Assembly (NCBI RefSeq): GCF_012516395.1
Contig: NZ_CP051206.1
Location: 806,001-870,000, forward strand
Direction of reading: 5' to 3'
Source of the DNA: Dolichospermum flos-aquae CCAP 1403/13F
Lineage (GTDB): Bacteria; Cyanobacteriota; Cyanobacteriia; Cyanobacteriales; Nostocaceae
DNA: 64,000 nt
In this document: piece after piece, positions 35,094 through 44,365 of the stretch
How positions within the stretch are numbered: position 1 is the first letter of the stretch
How the letters are laid out: each line of letters starts with the position of its first letter
Program-made: the position numbers and the translations under genes
Notes under the pieces: generated by a model
What the model saw: only the letters and a program-made list of their open reading frames with translations
The model's database searches: none
Told to the model about the DNA's origin: nothing

Positions 35094-36047
35094 GTGGGAG
35101 ATTCAAAACAAATACACGGTTATAGTGATGAATTTTTAGCAGCAAATGGCAAAAATGCAATTGATGTATTTACAGAGTTTCTAGAATTTATCCAAGATGC
35201 TTTTTTAGTTGGACATAATCTAGGCTTTGACATTAAAATGATTATAGCTGATGCTCAAAAATTAGGTTTATCAACTCCGCAATTTCAATGGGGAGATACC
35301 TGGGATTTAGCAAAACGTTTTATTCAAGCAGATAATTATAGTTTAGAAAATTTAGCCACTAAATTAAAACTAAATCAATTTCCAAATCATAGTGCTATTA
35401 ATGACACCCGTGCAACTGTAGAATTATTAGCAATTCTCATTCCTGTAGTTAAACATCGTGCTGATTATCGTCAAGCATTAGTTTACCGTTATGGAAAAGG
35501 ATTTGAAAATTTAGCTGATGATATTCAAAGTTGGAAAAATACCAGTCAAAAATTACGTCCAGCAGATTTATTAGGTAACATATTAATTGATTCTGGTTTA
35601 TATGACTACTATGAAAATCATGAATCACACAGATTAGAAAATCTCAAAAGGTTAGTCAAGATTTTCAAAGAACAGGATAATTTAGAATTACATCCTGATA
35701 CAGCGCTGAGAAATATTATAGAATATACAGCATTAGCAAAAAACTTAGATCAAATTTCCCAAGAAAATAATCAAGTTTTAATCATCACAATTCATCAATC
35801 AAAAGGATTAGAATTTGATACCGTGTTTATTGCAGGTATGTGTGAAGAAGAATTTCCGACTTACTTCAGTTTGCGAGATAATAAAATAGAAGAAGAAAAG
35901 CGGCTATTTTACGTAGCTTTAACTAGAGCAAAAAAACAGTTATTTATCTCCTGGTTTCTCAAAGATTTTAAAAATTACTCAAAATCCAAAAGTCAGTTTA
36001 TTAATTCACTACCTCCTGAATATTTAGTTGAAACCATAACGTCTTAA
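35094..36047 (+). pseudogene. Truncated exonuclease/UvrD-helicase gene
   Basis: The 317-codon frame joins pieces of a larger protein. Residues ~20-125 are a DnaQ-like 3'-5' exonuclease without its first motif (FLVGHNLGFDIKM and NHSAINDTRATVELL carry later metal-binding acids). Residues ~220-305 are only the last UvrD helicase motifs (TIHQSKGLEFDTVFIAG and EEKRLFYVALTRAK). The Walker A region of the helicase and the DxE of the exonuclease are absent, so neither activity is expected. The start (GTG 35094) reads VGDSKQIHGYS, which may be a deletion junction between helicase and exonuclease parts. Confidence 0.72.
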
Positions 36048-36185
36048 AAAATATATAAATATCCCTTCCTTCTCCATCTCTGTGTCCTCTGTGTCTCTGT
36101 GGTTCGTTAAAAAAAATTAACTACACACAAAAAATAGGTTTCTGATATTGTAAAATCAAACTAATAATCAATAAAGTGGGAAATT

Positions 36186-36482
36186 ATGTCGGATTTACGC
36201 GAAAAATTACAGCAAAATCTCGATGAAGCAGAATGGGAGTGGTTAATTCCCCATGTCCAAAAAGATGCAGTAATTGTGATAGCAGATAATTTGGATTTAC
36301 TGGATGTGGGAGAAGCGATCGCTAGTGATAATATTCTTTCAGTGCAACATTGGATAGATGAACAATTATTAGCCAAACCGACAATAGATCAAGTGGGAGA
36401 ATGGAATCTCAACCGTGAAAAGCGATTTAATGCTCTGATTGTTGAACCTTATGTGATCATCAAAGAAATCATCACGGTCTAA
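36186..36482 (+). CDS. DUF2288 domain-containing protein
   Basis: A 98-residue DUF2288 protein. It starts with an amphipathic helix (LREKLQQNLDEAEWEWLIPH), has the family's VIVIADNLDLLDVGEAIASDN and ends with NREKRFNALIVEPYVIIKEI. The family is widespread in cyanobacteria and its function is unknown. It is monocistronic, and convergent with mnmE. Confidence 0.85.
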   Translation: MSDLREKLQQNLDEAEWEWLIPHVQKDAVIVIADNLDLLDVGEAIASDNILSVQHWIDEQLLAKPTIDQVGEWNLNREKRFNALIVEPYVIIKEIITV

Positions 36483-36532
36483 AATACTGCAATTTTGAGA
36501 TATTATTAGGGGACTGCAAACAATAAATGATC

Positions 36533-37927
36533 TTATTTACCAATACAGAAGCGGCTAAAAATCCGATCTAAAACCGATTCTGTAACTTCTTCTCCGGTGA
36601 TTTCTCCTAATGCTTGAATTGCTCCTCTTAAATCAATTGTCCAAAAATCTAAGGGTAATTTATCGGTGATTGTCATTTGCACTTGTGCTAAATCAATCTT
36701 GGCTTTTGTTAAAGCTGCTGCTTGTCTTTGATTAATTGCTAAATCCAGATCAGCGGCTTGAACTTTTCCCTGTTGAACTATTTCTAAAATCGCTGTTTCT
36801 AAATTATCAATTCCTTGATTTATCGCTGCGGCTGTGAGAATTTTGGATTTTGGATTTTGGATTTTGGATTGAAGATTTTCCTGTTCTGCTGATGAAATCA
36901 GGTCAATTTTATTAATGACTAAAATTACCGGACGGTGTTTTACTTGTTCATAAATTTCTTGATCTGCGGGTGTCCAACCGGAGGCCGCGTCAATGGTAAA
37001 TAATACCAAATCAGCATCATTAGCGGCACGATGCGATCGCTCTACACCGATTTTTTCTACCTGATCTACTGTTTCCCGAATCCCCGCTGTATCTAATACC
37101 TGGACGGGGATTCCTCCCACAACCAATTGAGATTCTACCACGTCGCGGGTTGTTCCTGGTAAGTCGGTGACAATGGCGCGATCGCTCTGACTCCAAGCAT
37201 TTAATAAACTCGATTTTCCCACGTTTGGTCGCCCCACTATCGCCACTTTTAGACCAGTTCGCAGTAATTCACCCTTGTCTTTTGTGGCTAATAATTTGCT
37301 AATTTCCGCCGTCACTTGCTCAATATCTGCAATAATTCTTTGCTGATCTAAAGGTGGTAAATCTTCCTCAAAATCAATTCTGGCTTCAATTTCTGCCAAA
37401 ATATCTAAACAATTAGCCCGTAATTTGCGGATAGGTTGGGCTAATTTACCTTGTAATCCAGCCAAAGCCGTTTGAGCAGCTTGAGGTGATTTTGCTCCCA
37501 CTAAATCTGCTATACTTTCCGCTTGGGTTAAGTCTAATCTGCCATTTAAAAATGCTCTTAATGTAAATTCTCCCGGTTGAGCTAATCTTGCGCCATTTTC
37601 TAAGCATAATTGCAATACCTGTTGCACCGCCATAATTCCCCCGTGACAATGGAATTCTACCACATTTTCACGGGTAAAAGACCGAGGGGCTTTCATTATT
37701 AATAATAAAGCTTCATCAACAATTTGCTGAGTTTGGGGTTGACGAATATAACCATAAATGATGCGATGACTTGACCAAACTTGTCGCCCTGGGGCGTAAA
37801 ATAGAGTGTGCGCGATCGCCATTGCCTGATCACCAGAAACCCGCACAATACCTACACTACCTTGCTGAGGGACAACAGCAGTAGCGATCGCCGCAATAGT
37901 TCCAGTGTTAGCTAATAATTCCGACAT
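36533..37927 (-). CDS. mnmE: tRNA modification GTPase MnmE
   Basis: A 464-residue MnmE (TrmE), which with MnmG makes the carboxymethylaminomethyl group on U34 of certain tRNAs. Visible parts: the N-terminal folate-binding domain, with [20 protein letters not shown] and VVEFHCHGG; the inserted G domain, with Walker [27 protein letters not shown] and NKID; and the C-terminal FCIGK with its conserved Cys. I start at ATG 37927 ([10 protein letters not shown]). The 42-codon upstream in-frame extension runs through a dispersed repeat and is rejected. Confidence 0.95.
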   Translation of the reverse strand: MSELLANTGTIAAIATAVVPQQGSVGIVRVSGDQAMAIAHTLFYAPGRQVWSSHRIIYGYIRQPQTQQIVDEALLLIMKAPRSFTRENVVEFHCHGGIMAVQQVLQLCLENGARLAQPGEFTLRAFLNGRLDLTQAESIADLVGAKSPQAAQTALAGLQGKLAQPIRKLRANCLDILAEIEARIDFEEDLPPLDQQRIIADIEQVTAEISKLLATKDKGELLRTGLKVAIVGRPNVGKSSLLNAWSQSDRAIVTDLPGTTRDVVESQLVVGGIPVQVLDTAGIRETVDQVEKIGVERSHRAANDADLVLFTIDAASGWTPADQEIYEQVKHRPVILVINKIDLISSAEQENLQSKIQNPKSKILTAAAINQGIDNLETAILEIVQQGKVQAADLDLAINQRQAAALTKAKIDLAQVQMTITDKLPLDFWTIDLRGAIQALGEITGEEVTESVLDRIFSRFCIGK

Positions 37928-37995
37928 GAGCCGTTTTTCTACAAATTTAGAAGTAGGAGGAAAGCGCAATCTTAAACCCCTACAGTACACTAGTT

Positions 37996-38036
37996 TAACA
38001 GTTTTGCGTAATTCCCCACCCTCAATGTACTCATAG
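37996..38036 (-). repeat. Repeat CTATGAGTACATTGAGGGTG..., copy 2
   Basis: Inverted copy of the 30253-30298 repeat, in the mnmE leader. Homology stops at 38036, a few bases before the region that leads to the TnpB element. The left end of that element may therefore lie close by. Confidence 0.72.
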
Positions 38037-38132
38037 GGTGGGGATGTAAGCAAGTCAAAAACGAAACGTTCTTAAAATGTTTTTTATTGCAAGTAAAAGA
38101 ATTTTGAGGACAGTTGAGTTTTTGACAAAATA

Positions 38133-38345
38133 TTAGCATTGGTTCGCAAGTAAATTATCTATTATCTGACGCAACCATTCACCATAACTTTGACTTGGGT
38201 CTTTTATTGCCGATATCCTTTCAGCAACTTCTTTATCTATCGTTAGCCCAATCCGAATTTTACTCTTTCTATATCTAGCATTATACTTGTTAACTTTGTC
38301 TTTGTTTCTCTGTTGCCATTCAGTTTGTGTTCTTGGTTTTTTCAT
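38133..38345 (-). CDS. Small basic protein, ribbon-helix-helix-like, divergent from tnpB
   Basis: A 70-residue protein. The first half is very basic (KKPRTQTEWQQRNKDKVNKYNARYRKSK). The second half has a strand followed by two helices (IRIGLTIDKEVAERISAIK and YGEWLRQIIDNLLA), as in ribbon-helix-helix DNA-binding proteins. It starts 73 bases from the tnpB start, in the opposite direction, so both may share a promoter region. I infer a small regulator carried with the element; family not established. Confidence 0.6.
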   Translation of the reverse strand: MKKPRTQTEWQQRNKDKVNKYNARYRKSKIRIGLTIDKEVAERISAIKDPSQSYGEWLRQIIDNLLANQC

Positions 38346-38417
38346 GAGTTGACATATCTATGTAGATAGATATATAATAGTATTTGAAGTAAACAGAAAC
38401 AAGAGGTAAAAACATCA

Positions 38418-39758
38418 ATGGCGTTACGGAGAGCGACTTTCCGACTATATCCTAATAAACAAGTCAGTGAAATGTTGCACTACCACCGCCAACTTCATAA
38501 AGATTTGTATAATGCTGCTGTATCTAACCGCATTACTTCATATAAAAAGTTTGGTAAATCTGTTTCTTACTTTGAGCAACAGAACTGTTTACCGGATTTC
38601 AAAGAAGTCTGGATAGAATATAAAGAAATTAATTCCCAAGCATTACAAGCCACATTAAAACGGGTTGATTTTGCTTTTGGAAGGTTTTTCAAGGGACTAG
38701 GAAAGTATCCTAGATTCAAATCGCCTCGCCATTATTCCGGTTGGACTTACCCATCTTTTACGGGTTGGAAAGTACATAGCACAGGGGATAACGGCTATTT
38801 AGAATTATCAAAGATTGGTCAAATCCAAATGCGGGGTAAGGCTAGACTTTGGGGGCATCCTAAAGCTTTAGATATCGTTTACCGTAATGGTAAATGGTAC
38901 GCTTCCCTCGTGCTAGAAATTGACGATATTTTATTAAAGAATAGCCGCAAAACTGATAATGGTGTTATTGCCATTGATTTAGGTTGTAATGATGCAATTG
39001 CTTGGACAAATGGTGAAGAAAATGGTTTAGTGGCTGCACCTCGGTTTTTCCGAAAGGCAGAACAAAGAAATAAACAATTAGGAAAAGCTAAACGCAGAAA
39101 ACGCGCTCCTAACTTCAAAAAGAAAGTTAAGGCTTCTAGAAGGTGGAAGAAAACACAAAAGTTAGTTAGTAAGTTGAATAGAAAAGTTGCTAACCAACGT
39201 CAGAATTTTGTTCACCAAGAAACTACACGAATAATTAGCTGTAATAGCACGGTAGTTACTGAAAAACTAGAAGTCAAAAAAATGAGTGCCAAAGCTAAGA
39301 AAGGTAAACGTAAAAAACAAAAAGCTGGGTTAAATAAATCAATTCTTGATGTGGGAATGGGGATGATAAAGTCCGCTCTAAAAGCGAAATTATCAGACAT
39401 TGGTGGCTTGTTTGTAGAAGTACCTACAAGGAAGGTAAAACCATCTCAAACCTGTCCAAAATGCGGAAATCAAGAAAAGAAGAGTTTAGCCGAAAGAACT
39501 CATGTTTGCCATAACTGCGGATATACCCAACAGCGTGATATCGCCGCCGCAGAAGTAATGCTACTTTGGTACTCAAATAATCTACAGGGGTTAGGAACTA
39601 GCCTCTCAGACGTGGATGATTCTAGCTCTACTTCAAACACCAGCAAACGCAAGAATGCTGGAAGTATGAAGCAACTGGGTCGTGCGAAGCGTCAAAAATC
39701 TCAGGCTCCGCTAGGGGATGTAGAAACCCCTGGCTCAAACGAAGTTAGCCAGGGGTAG
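38418..39758 (+). CDS. tnpB: TnpB, RNA-guided nuclease of an IS200/IS605-type element
   Basis: A 446-residue TnpB. The N-terminal part (1-170) has the RNA/DNA-binding layout (RATFRLYPNKQVSEML, FGRFFKGLGKYPRFKS). The RuvC acids are Asp187 (AIDLGCND), Glu282 (TEKLEVKKM) and Asp374 (QQRDIAAAEV). A zinc finger uses Cys346, 349, 364 and 367. All catalytic residues are kept. No TnpA is nearby, so this is a TnpB-only (IS1341-like) element. The C-terminal ~70 codons overlap the predicted guide RNA. TnpB cuts DNA matching the guide next to a short transposon-associated motif. Confidence 0.93.
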   Translation: MALRRATFRLYPNKQVSEMLHYHRQLHKDLYNAAVSNRITSYKKFGKSVSYFEQQNCLPDFKEVWIEYKEINSQALQATLKRVDFAFGRFFKGLGKYPRFKSPRHYSGWTYPSFTGWKVHSTGDNGYLELSKIGQIQMRGKARLWGHPKALDIVYRNGKWYASLVLEIDDILLKNSRKTDNGVIAIDLGCNDAIAWTNGEENGLVAAPRFFRKAEQRNKQLGKAKRRKRAPNFKKKVKASRRWKKTQKLVSKLNRKVANQRQNFVHQETTRIISCNSTVVTEKLEVKKMSAKAKKGKRKKQKAGLNKSILDVGMGMIKSALKAKLSDIGGLFVEVPTRKVKPSQTCPKCGNQEKKSLAERTHVCHNCGYTQQRDIAAAEVMLLWYSNNLQGLGTSLSDVDDSSSTSNTSKRKNAGSMKQLGRAKRQKSQAPLGDVETPGSNEVSQG

Positions 39759-39760
39759 TT
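39640..39760 (+). ncRNA. Predicted omega (reRNA) guide RNA at the TnpB right end
   Basis: The 3' end of tnpB ends in a strong hairpin with arms ACCCCTGGCT (39726-39735) and AGCCAGGGGT (39747-39756), the right-end structure from which TnpB guide RNAs are processed. The guide would be the sequence just after it (TTCATGAAACAAATTAGG). The 5' limit is a guess, and the element's exact end is not proven. Confidence 0.5.
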
Positions 39761-39825
39761 CATGAAACAAATTAGGGCAAATTTATTTGCCAAGTGACAA
39801 CACCCAAATTAGAGAGGAATTAATT

Positions 39826-40026
39826 GTGGAGCAAAAAATTAACTGTGCTGAAGCCTGTGTTAACGGTTGCGTTTTAGGTGATAAATGTCCCAATATCGAG
39901 TTTAGAGAATCAACTTCAAAGTTTATTGAAGAAACTTCTTTAGACAAAATGCTAGAAATAGCTGAAGAAAGATTGCGGAAAAAAATGACAGAACCACCAA
40001 CATGGGTATTTCCCGAAGATTCTTAA
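39826..40026 (+). CDS. Small Cys-containing conserved protein
   Basis: A 66-residue protein. I prefer GTG at 39826 because GAGG lies 8-10 bases before it; an in-frame TTG at 39787 has no site. It has four Cys in NCAEACVNGCVLGDKCPN, a spacing that could bind metal or a cluster, then a helix (FIEETSLDKMLEIAEERLRKK) and an acidic end (WVFPEDS). I recall similar proteins in cyanobacteria but no function. It lies directly beyond the TnpB right end and may be the gene beside which the element inserted. Confidence 0.6.
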   Translation: MEQKINCAEACVNGCVLGDKCPNIEFRESTSKFIEETSLDKMLEIAEERLRKKMTEPPTWVFPEDS

Positions 40027-40230
40027 TGAGATGAAATTTGGACAGGCAATATTCCCATCTCACCATCATTTTATTTAAATATGGTGTGTAAATTAGAGAA
40101 TTTCCTGGTATTAGCAAATAATTTTCTGCAACTTATTCTGAATTGATTTCTTTACTTTGCCTAGTGAAAACTTGGTAGAGCAAGTCATATCTTTGATTAA
40201 ACAATCTCAGTGTATTTAGACCTGAGATTG

Positions 40231-40671
40231 TCAATCTCTTAAAACATCAGGCAATAGTTCTGTGAGAGTCATTTCTAGCTTCAGACAATTAGCACCATTT
40301 ACCTGTAATTTATACTCTACCTTATCCATCAACCGATTCATAATTAACCAACCATAACCACCTTCTTGTCTGTCAAGGGGGTTGGGTGGAAAATAAGTAG
40401 ACAGATCAAAACCTTCACCATGATCCCATATCTCTATTGATAGATCTCGGTCTTTCAGTTCTAAACGCAGTAAAATTGGTAAATTTAGCTTTTCTTTATG
40501 AGCATGACGAACAGCATTAGAGTATGCTTCTATCAAAACTAATCGTAACAGACTTGATTGTTTTGTCCAATCAACAGATTCCCCTAGATGCAATTGTAAA
40601 CATCCCAATAACCAGTTTTCTACAATATTGATAAAACTCAGGTCACTAGGAACATGAAGTTCACTTTTCAT
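40231..40671 (-). CDS. HATPase domain protein (RsbW-like anti-sigma/serine kinase)
   Basis: A 146-residue GHKL ATP-binding protein of the RsbW/SpoIIAB type. The N-box is LIEAYSNAVRHAHKE, the G1 box is IWDHGEGFDLS, and the glycine lid is EGGYGWLIMNRLMD. Such proteins phosphorylate an anti-sigma-factor antagonist or bind a sigma factor. It lies 3 bases after the SpoIIE-type phosphatase gene, so the kinase and its opposing phosphatase are coexpressed. No STAS partner is in the window. Confidence 0.87.
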   Translation of the reverse strand: MKSELHVPSDLSFINIVENWLLGCLQLHLGESVDWTKQSSLLRLVLIEAYSNAVRHAHKEKLNLPILLRLELKDRDLSIEIWDHGEGFDLSTYFPPNPLDRQEGGYGWLIMNRLMDKVEYKLQVNGANCLKLEMTLTELLPDVLRD

Positions 40672-40674
40672 AAC

Positions 40675-42339
40675 CTATAAAATCTCCAAACAGAGTATAG
40701 TTTGATCATCTTCTTGGAGATCATTATTGGCTTGAATAACGGCTAATAAATTATCCAGATTAAGTGATTGAGTTTGTTTTTTAATCAGTTGCCACAAACC
40801 TGCTTGATTGAGCATAGAACGATTAGTTGTTTGGGGATTGTCTAAATTTTCCCATCCAGTTGCTTCCGTGATTCCATCACTAGCCAGCAGTAATGTATCT
40901 CCGGGAGCAAGAATCAAACGGCCAGATTCTCCTTGCCATTTAGGTAATATTCCCAAGGGAATACTCCGAACTTTCAGATAATGGGGAGAATCATTAAAAA
41001 TTGTTTTTTGTGACCACACAAAAGGATAAATATGCCCAGAATTAGCATAGACAAGTTCGCTTGTGCTTGGGTGATAACGGGCTAAAACCATTGTGATAAA
41101 ATAATTACTGATGATTAAGTCATCACTCAGAGCATAATTCAGATTCTGCATCATCACATTTGGCTCTACAGGTACTTCTTGAGATAGTTCCCGACGCAGC
41201 AGAGAAATCGTACTAGACATAAATAAAGCCGCTGGCACGCCCTTACCAGAAACATCACCAACTGCTAACCACAAATCACCATTAGCATGGACAAATACCT
41301 CAAAAAAATCACCCCCAACCTCTCTTGCTGGATAGCAACAAGCTTGGATTTTTACACCTGTGATTTCCGGTAAGGTTTGCCGTAATATATTATGTTGAAT
41401 TTGGCGAGCTACTTCCAACTCCAGGTGAATTTGTTGTTGTTTTTCTTGCAGACTTTGATAGAGTTTGGCTTGGGAAATTGCTAAAGCAGCTTGTTCGGAC
41501 ACATCTGTAATTAATTGAATATCTTCTTGATGCCAAATCTGATCGCTTCCTAACTTACAAATAGCAACAATAGCTAGTAAATGTTGTTGATAAATGAGAG
41601 GAATAACCAAGTATTGATAAGGGATATCTTTATAAAAATTTTCTGTTATTTGATAATGTTGGGTTTGGAAAACTTCAGCAATTAACTCACTAGGGTCTGG
41701 AAGTAAATTACAGATTTCAGATTGAGGATTTTGATAGCAAAATGGCTGTTGTATTAATAAATCATCTTCTACTGGTTTGAGTAAACAATTATGAGCCGCA
41801 AATGTCTCTCCCATCGTGGCAACAATTTTTTGCAGCATATTGTTATAGTCTAAAGATTCTCTAATTGCCTTTGTCATAGCATTAAATAAAGATTCCCGCC
41901 GCAATGCCTGAGATAATTCTGCTACCCGTTTTTTAACTAAGCGATATGTGTCACTAGCTTGCTTAACTAATAATTGAAGTTGGTTGGGATTCCAAGGTTT
42001 AGTAATGTACTTAAATACGCGACCAGAGTTAATTGCATCTACTAAATCTTCCACATCAGTAAAACCAGTTAGCAAAATCCGAATTGTATCAGGAAAACGC
42101 TCAACTGTCAAACTTAATAATTCATTACCGTTGATGTCGGGCATTCTCTGGTCAGAGATAATCACAGCCATTTCACCTTCTTTTTCTAAGATAGCCAAGG
42201 CTTCACTGGCATTATTAGCTCTATAGACTTTAAAATCTTTCCAAAATGTGCGATAGAGTAAATCTAAGTTATCTAACTCATCATCTACCACCATGAGCTT
42301 GAGCTTATCTAACTTTTTATCAGTCATAATTTGACTCAA
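40675..42339 (-). CDS. Response regulator REC-GAF-SpoIIE (PP2C) phosphatase
   Basis: A 554-residue signalling protein. The REC domain (about 13-130) has acidic VVDDE and phospho-acceptor Asp63 (ISDQRMPDING). A coiled linker and a GAF domain (about 160-300) follow, then a PP2C/SpoIIE phosphatase domain (about 310-554) with the metal-binding VGDVSGKGVPAALFM and LLASDGITEAT. It is predicted to dephosphorylate a regulatory protein in response to a two-component signal. It is second of three genes: LuxR-type regulator, this phosphatase, then the HATPase. Confidence 0.93.
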   Translation of the reverse strand: MSQIMTDKKLDKLKLMVVDDELDNLDLLYRTFWKDFKVYRANNASEALAILEKEGEMAVIISDQRMPDINGNELLSLTVERFPDTIRILLTGFTDVEDLVDAINSGRVFKYITKPWNPNQLQLLVKQASDTYRLVKKRVAELSQALRRESLFNAMTKAIRESLDYNNMLQKIVATMGETFAAHNCLLKPVEDDLLIQQPFCYQNPQSEICNLLPDPSELIAEVFQTQHYQITENFYKDIPYQYLVIPLIYQQHLLAIVAICKLGSDQIWHQEDIQLITDVSEQAALAISQAKLYQSLQEKQQQIHLELEVARQIQHNILRQTLPEITGVKIQACCYPAREVGGDFFEVFVHANGDLWLAVGDVSGKGVPAALFMSSTISLLRRELSQEVPVEPNVMMQNLNYALSDDLIISNYFITMVLARYHPSTSELVYANSGHIYPFVWSQKTIFNDSPHYLKVRSIPLGILPKWQGESGRLILAPGDTLLLASDGITEATGWENLDNPQTTNRSMLNQAGLWQLIKKQTQSLNLDNLLAVIQANNDLQEDDQTILCLEIL

Positions 42340-42381
42340 CTTTCCACATCTTTGAATGGCAAGATGTCCTTAATTTAATAA

Positions 42382-43062
42382 TTATGTAACTAAGCCAGAA
42401 CGCAGAGCAATTACTGCTGCTTCTGTACGATCATTAGCACATAATTTATTCATAATATTGCTAATGTGTGTTTTCACAGTTCCAGTTACAATATAAAGTC
42501 TCTTGGCGATATCATCATTACTACAACCTTTGGTAATCAATTTTAACACTTCTAATTCTCTGTCTGAGAGAATACTAGAGTTAACAGGTGGTTTATTATC
42601 ATTGGATTGGACAAAATGTGTCTTCTGCTGTGCCTTTTCTAAAATAATCCGAGCAATCATCGGATCAATCCAAGGATTACCATCAGCAGTTACCCGTATA
42701 GCTTCGAGTAAATTATCAAACCGGATATCTTTCATACAGTAGGAATCTGCACCAGCGCTAAAGGCTGCAAGTACAGATGCTTTATTATCAGATGACGTTA
42801 GAATTAATACTTTTGTATTTGATAATTGACGATGATTAGCGATCGCTTTAATTTCCTTGGTTAATTCAATCCCATCTTGATCTGGTAAACCTATATCCAC
42901 AATTGCCACATCTGGCTGTAGCTTCTTTAACATTATTAGACCATGACGGGCATTACCAGCTTCTCCAACTACTTCAATTTCGTTTTTTTGTTGTAATGCT
43001 TTGCAAATAGAGAAGCGAGTGAGGTAATGATCTTCAATAACGACAATGCGAATTTTACTCAT
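42382..43062 (-). CDS. NarL/FixJ-type response regulator
   Basis: A 226-residue two-component regulator. The REC domain (1-125) has phospho-acceptor Asp56 (AIVDIGLPDQDG). The C-terminal LuxR-type helix-turn-helix covers about 160-220 (LSDRELEVLKLITKG and GTVKTHISNIMNKL). It binds DNA when phosphorylated; the cognate histidine kinase is not in the window. It is the first gene of the trio, 42 bases before the SpoIIE-type phosphatase. Confidence 0.93.
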   Translation of the reverse strand: MSKIRIVVIEDHYLTRFSICKALQQKNEIEVVGEAGNARHGLIMLKKLQPDVAIVDIGLPDQDGIELTKEIKAIANHRQLSNTKVLILTSSDNKASVLAAFSAGADSYCMKDIRFDNLLEAIRVTADGNPWIDPMIARIILEKAQQKTHFVQSNDNKPPVNSSILSDRELEVLKLITKGCSNDDIAKRLYIVTGTVKTHISNIMNKLCANDRTEAAVIALRSGLVT

Positions 43063-43144
43063 ATCGAAATGCTGCTAGATATTAAATAATATATAGCCTT
43101 TTGTTGCTGAAATTATGACTAAAAAAACTTAATATCCAGATAAC

Positions 43145-44320
43145 TTATCTCTGGGCTACTCGGATTAATAAAAATAAACCCGTTACTAATCCAAATAAAT
43201 TGGGCAACCAAGCACCAATTATGGGAGAAAGTATACCAGCCTGTGCTAAAGCTCCAGAAACAGATAATAGTAAATAATAACTGAAAATCACAATCACACT
43301 AATACCAAAACTTGTCCCGCGTCCAGTGCGTTGAGGGATGCTACCCATAACTGAGCCAACTAAACCAAAAATAACGCAAACAAAGGGAAAGGCGATTTTT
43401 TGTTGAATTCGCACTTGGAGCTTGCGAATTTTCTGATCATTACCACCCAAACGTTCTATTTCTAGTTGTTCTAGGGCTTGAGAAATATTCATTTCGCCAT
43501 AGTCTCGGCTATTTTCGGCTAAGGTTAAAGGAGTGCGCGGGAGTTGTAATTGCTGATGTTCAAAGCGTAAAATATTCCGATAAGATCGATCAGTTGCTAC
43601 CAAATAGATAGTCCCATTGTAAAAATCCCAAACTTGTTTTTGACCGTTCCATTTAGCTGATTCGGAAACAACAATTTGATCAACTCCGCCGCGAGAACGA
43701 TCTATAATTGTTAAACCTTTCATTTGCTTACCATCAAATTGGTCAGCATAAAATAAGCGAGAAAGTATTTTATTTTTACTACCATCTGCTTCTTTAAATT
43801 CTCGATATTCAGGATAGTAAATATTTTGTTGTTTAAAGGAAGGTTGGTCTGACTTGAGGGCTTGCGCTAGGGTAATAGTAGCTTTATAATTTGCCGCAGG
43901 GGCAATTTGCTCATTAAATATATAAGTCATGATCGTGACTGCAAAACTTAACACTACAGCCGTAAAAACCATCCGATAAACACTAACTCCACACCCACGT
44001 AAAGCAATTAATTCACTTTCGCTAGACAGGCGGCTATAGGTCATTAAAGTAGCTAACAAAGTGGACATGGGAAAGGAGTAAACCATGACATAAGGTAGCT
44101 TTAATAAGAAAATCTCTAAAGCAATATTCAGCGGTAGCCCAGATTCTACAACTTTTCGTAATAATTCAAATAAACTATCAATTGCTAAAACTACAGAAGT
44201 AAATGCACCGACACCAAATAAAAATGGTGAAATTAATTGCATCGCCAAGTAGCGATCCATGATGGAAAATGAAAATAGGGAAATGAAATTAGAGAAGGGT
44301 TTAAACTGTTTATATATCAT
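43145..44320 (-). CDS. LptF/LptG family permease
   Basis: A 391-residue membrane protein of the LptF/LptG family, the inner-membrane part of the lipopolysaccharide transporter. Three hydrophobic segments lie near the N-terminus (for example MDRYLAMQLISPFLFGVGAF), then a periplasmic beta-jellyroll domain (about 140-290), then three C-terminal segments. Cyanobacteria usually have a single gene for this role. It is the last gene of a three-gene operon with lptB and an lptA-like gene. Confidence 0.9.
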   Translation of the reverse strand: MIYKQFKPFSNFISLFSFSIMDRYLAMQLISPFLFGVGAFTSVVLAIDSLFELLRKVVESGLPLNIALEIFLLKLPYVMVYSFPMSTLLATLMTYSRLSSESELIALRGCGVSVYRMVFTAVVLSFAVTIMTYIFNEQIAPAANYKATITLAQALKSDQPSFKQQNIYYPEYREFKEADGSKNKILSRLFYADQFDGKQMKGLTIIDRSRGGVDQIVVSESAKWNGQKQVWDFYNGTIYLVATDRSYRNILRFEHQQLQLPRTPLTLAENSRDYGEMNISQALEQLEIERLGGNDQKIRKLQVRIQQKIAFPFVCVIFGLVGSVMGSIPQRTGRGTSFGISVIVIFSYYLLLSVSGALAQAGILSPIIGAWLPNLFGLVTGLFLLIRVAQR

Positions 44321-44365
44321 AATTTATGTTTCGCGCAAAGACGGGAAGGAGCAAAGGCGCAAAGT

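Noticed and set aside
37928..38053. Longer N-terminus for MnmE
   Set aside because: The extra 42 codons run through a dispersed repeat, and [16 protein letters not shown] at 37927 is the normal start of the family.
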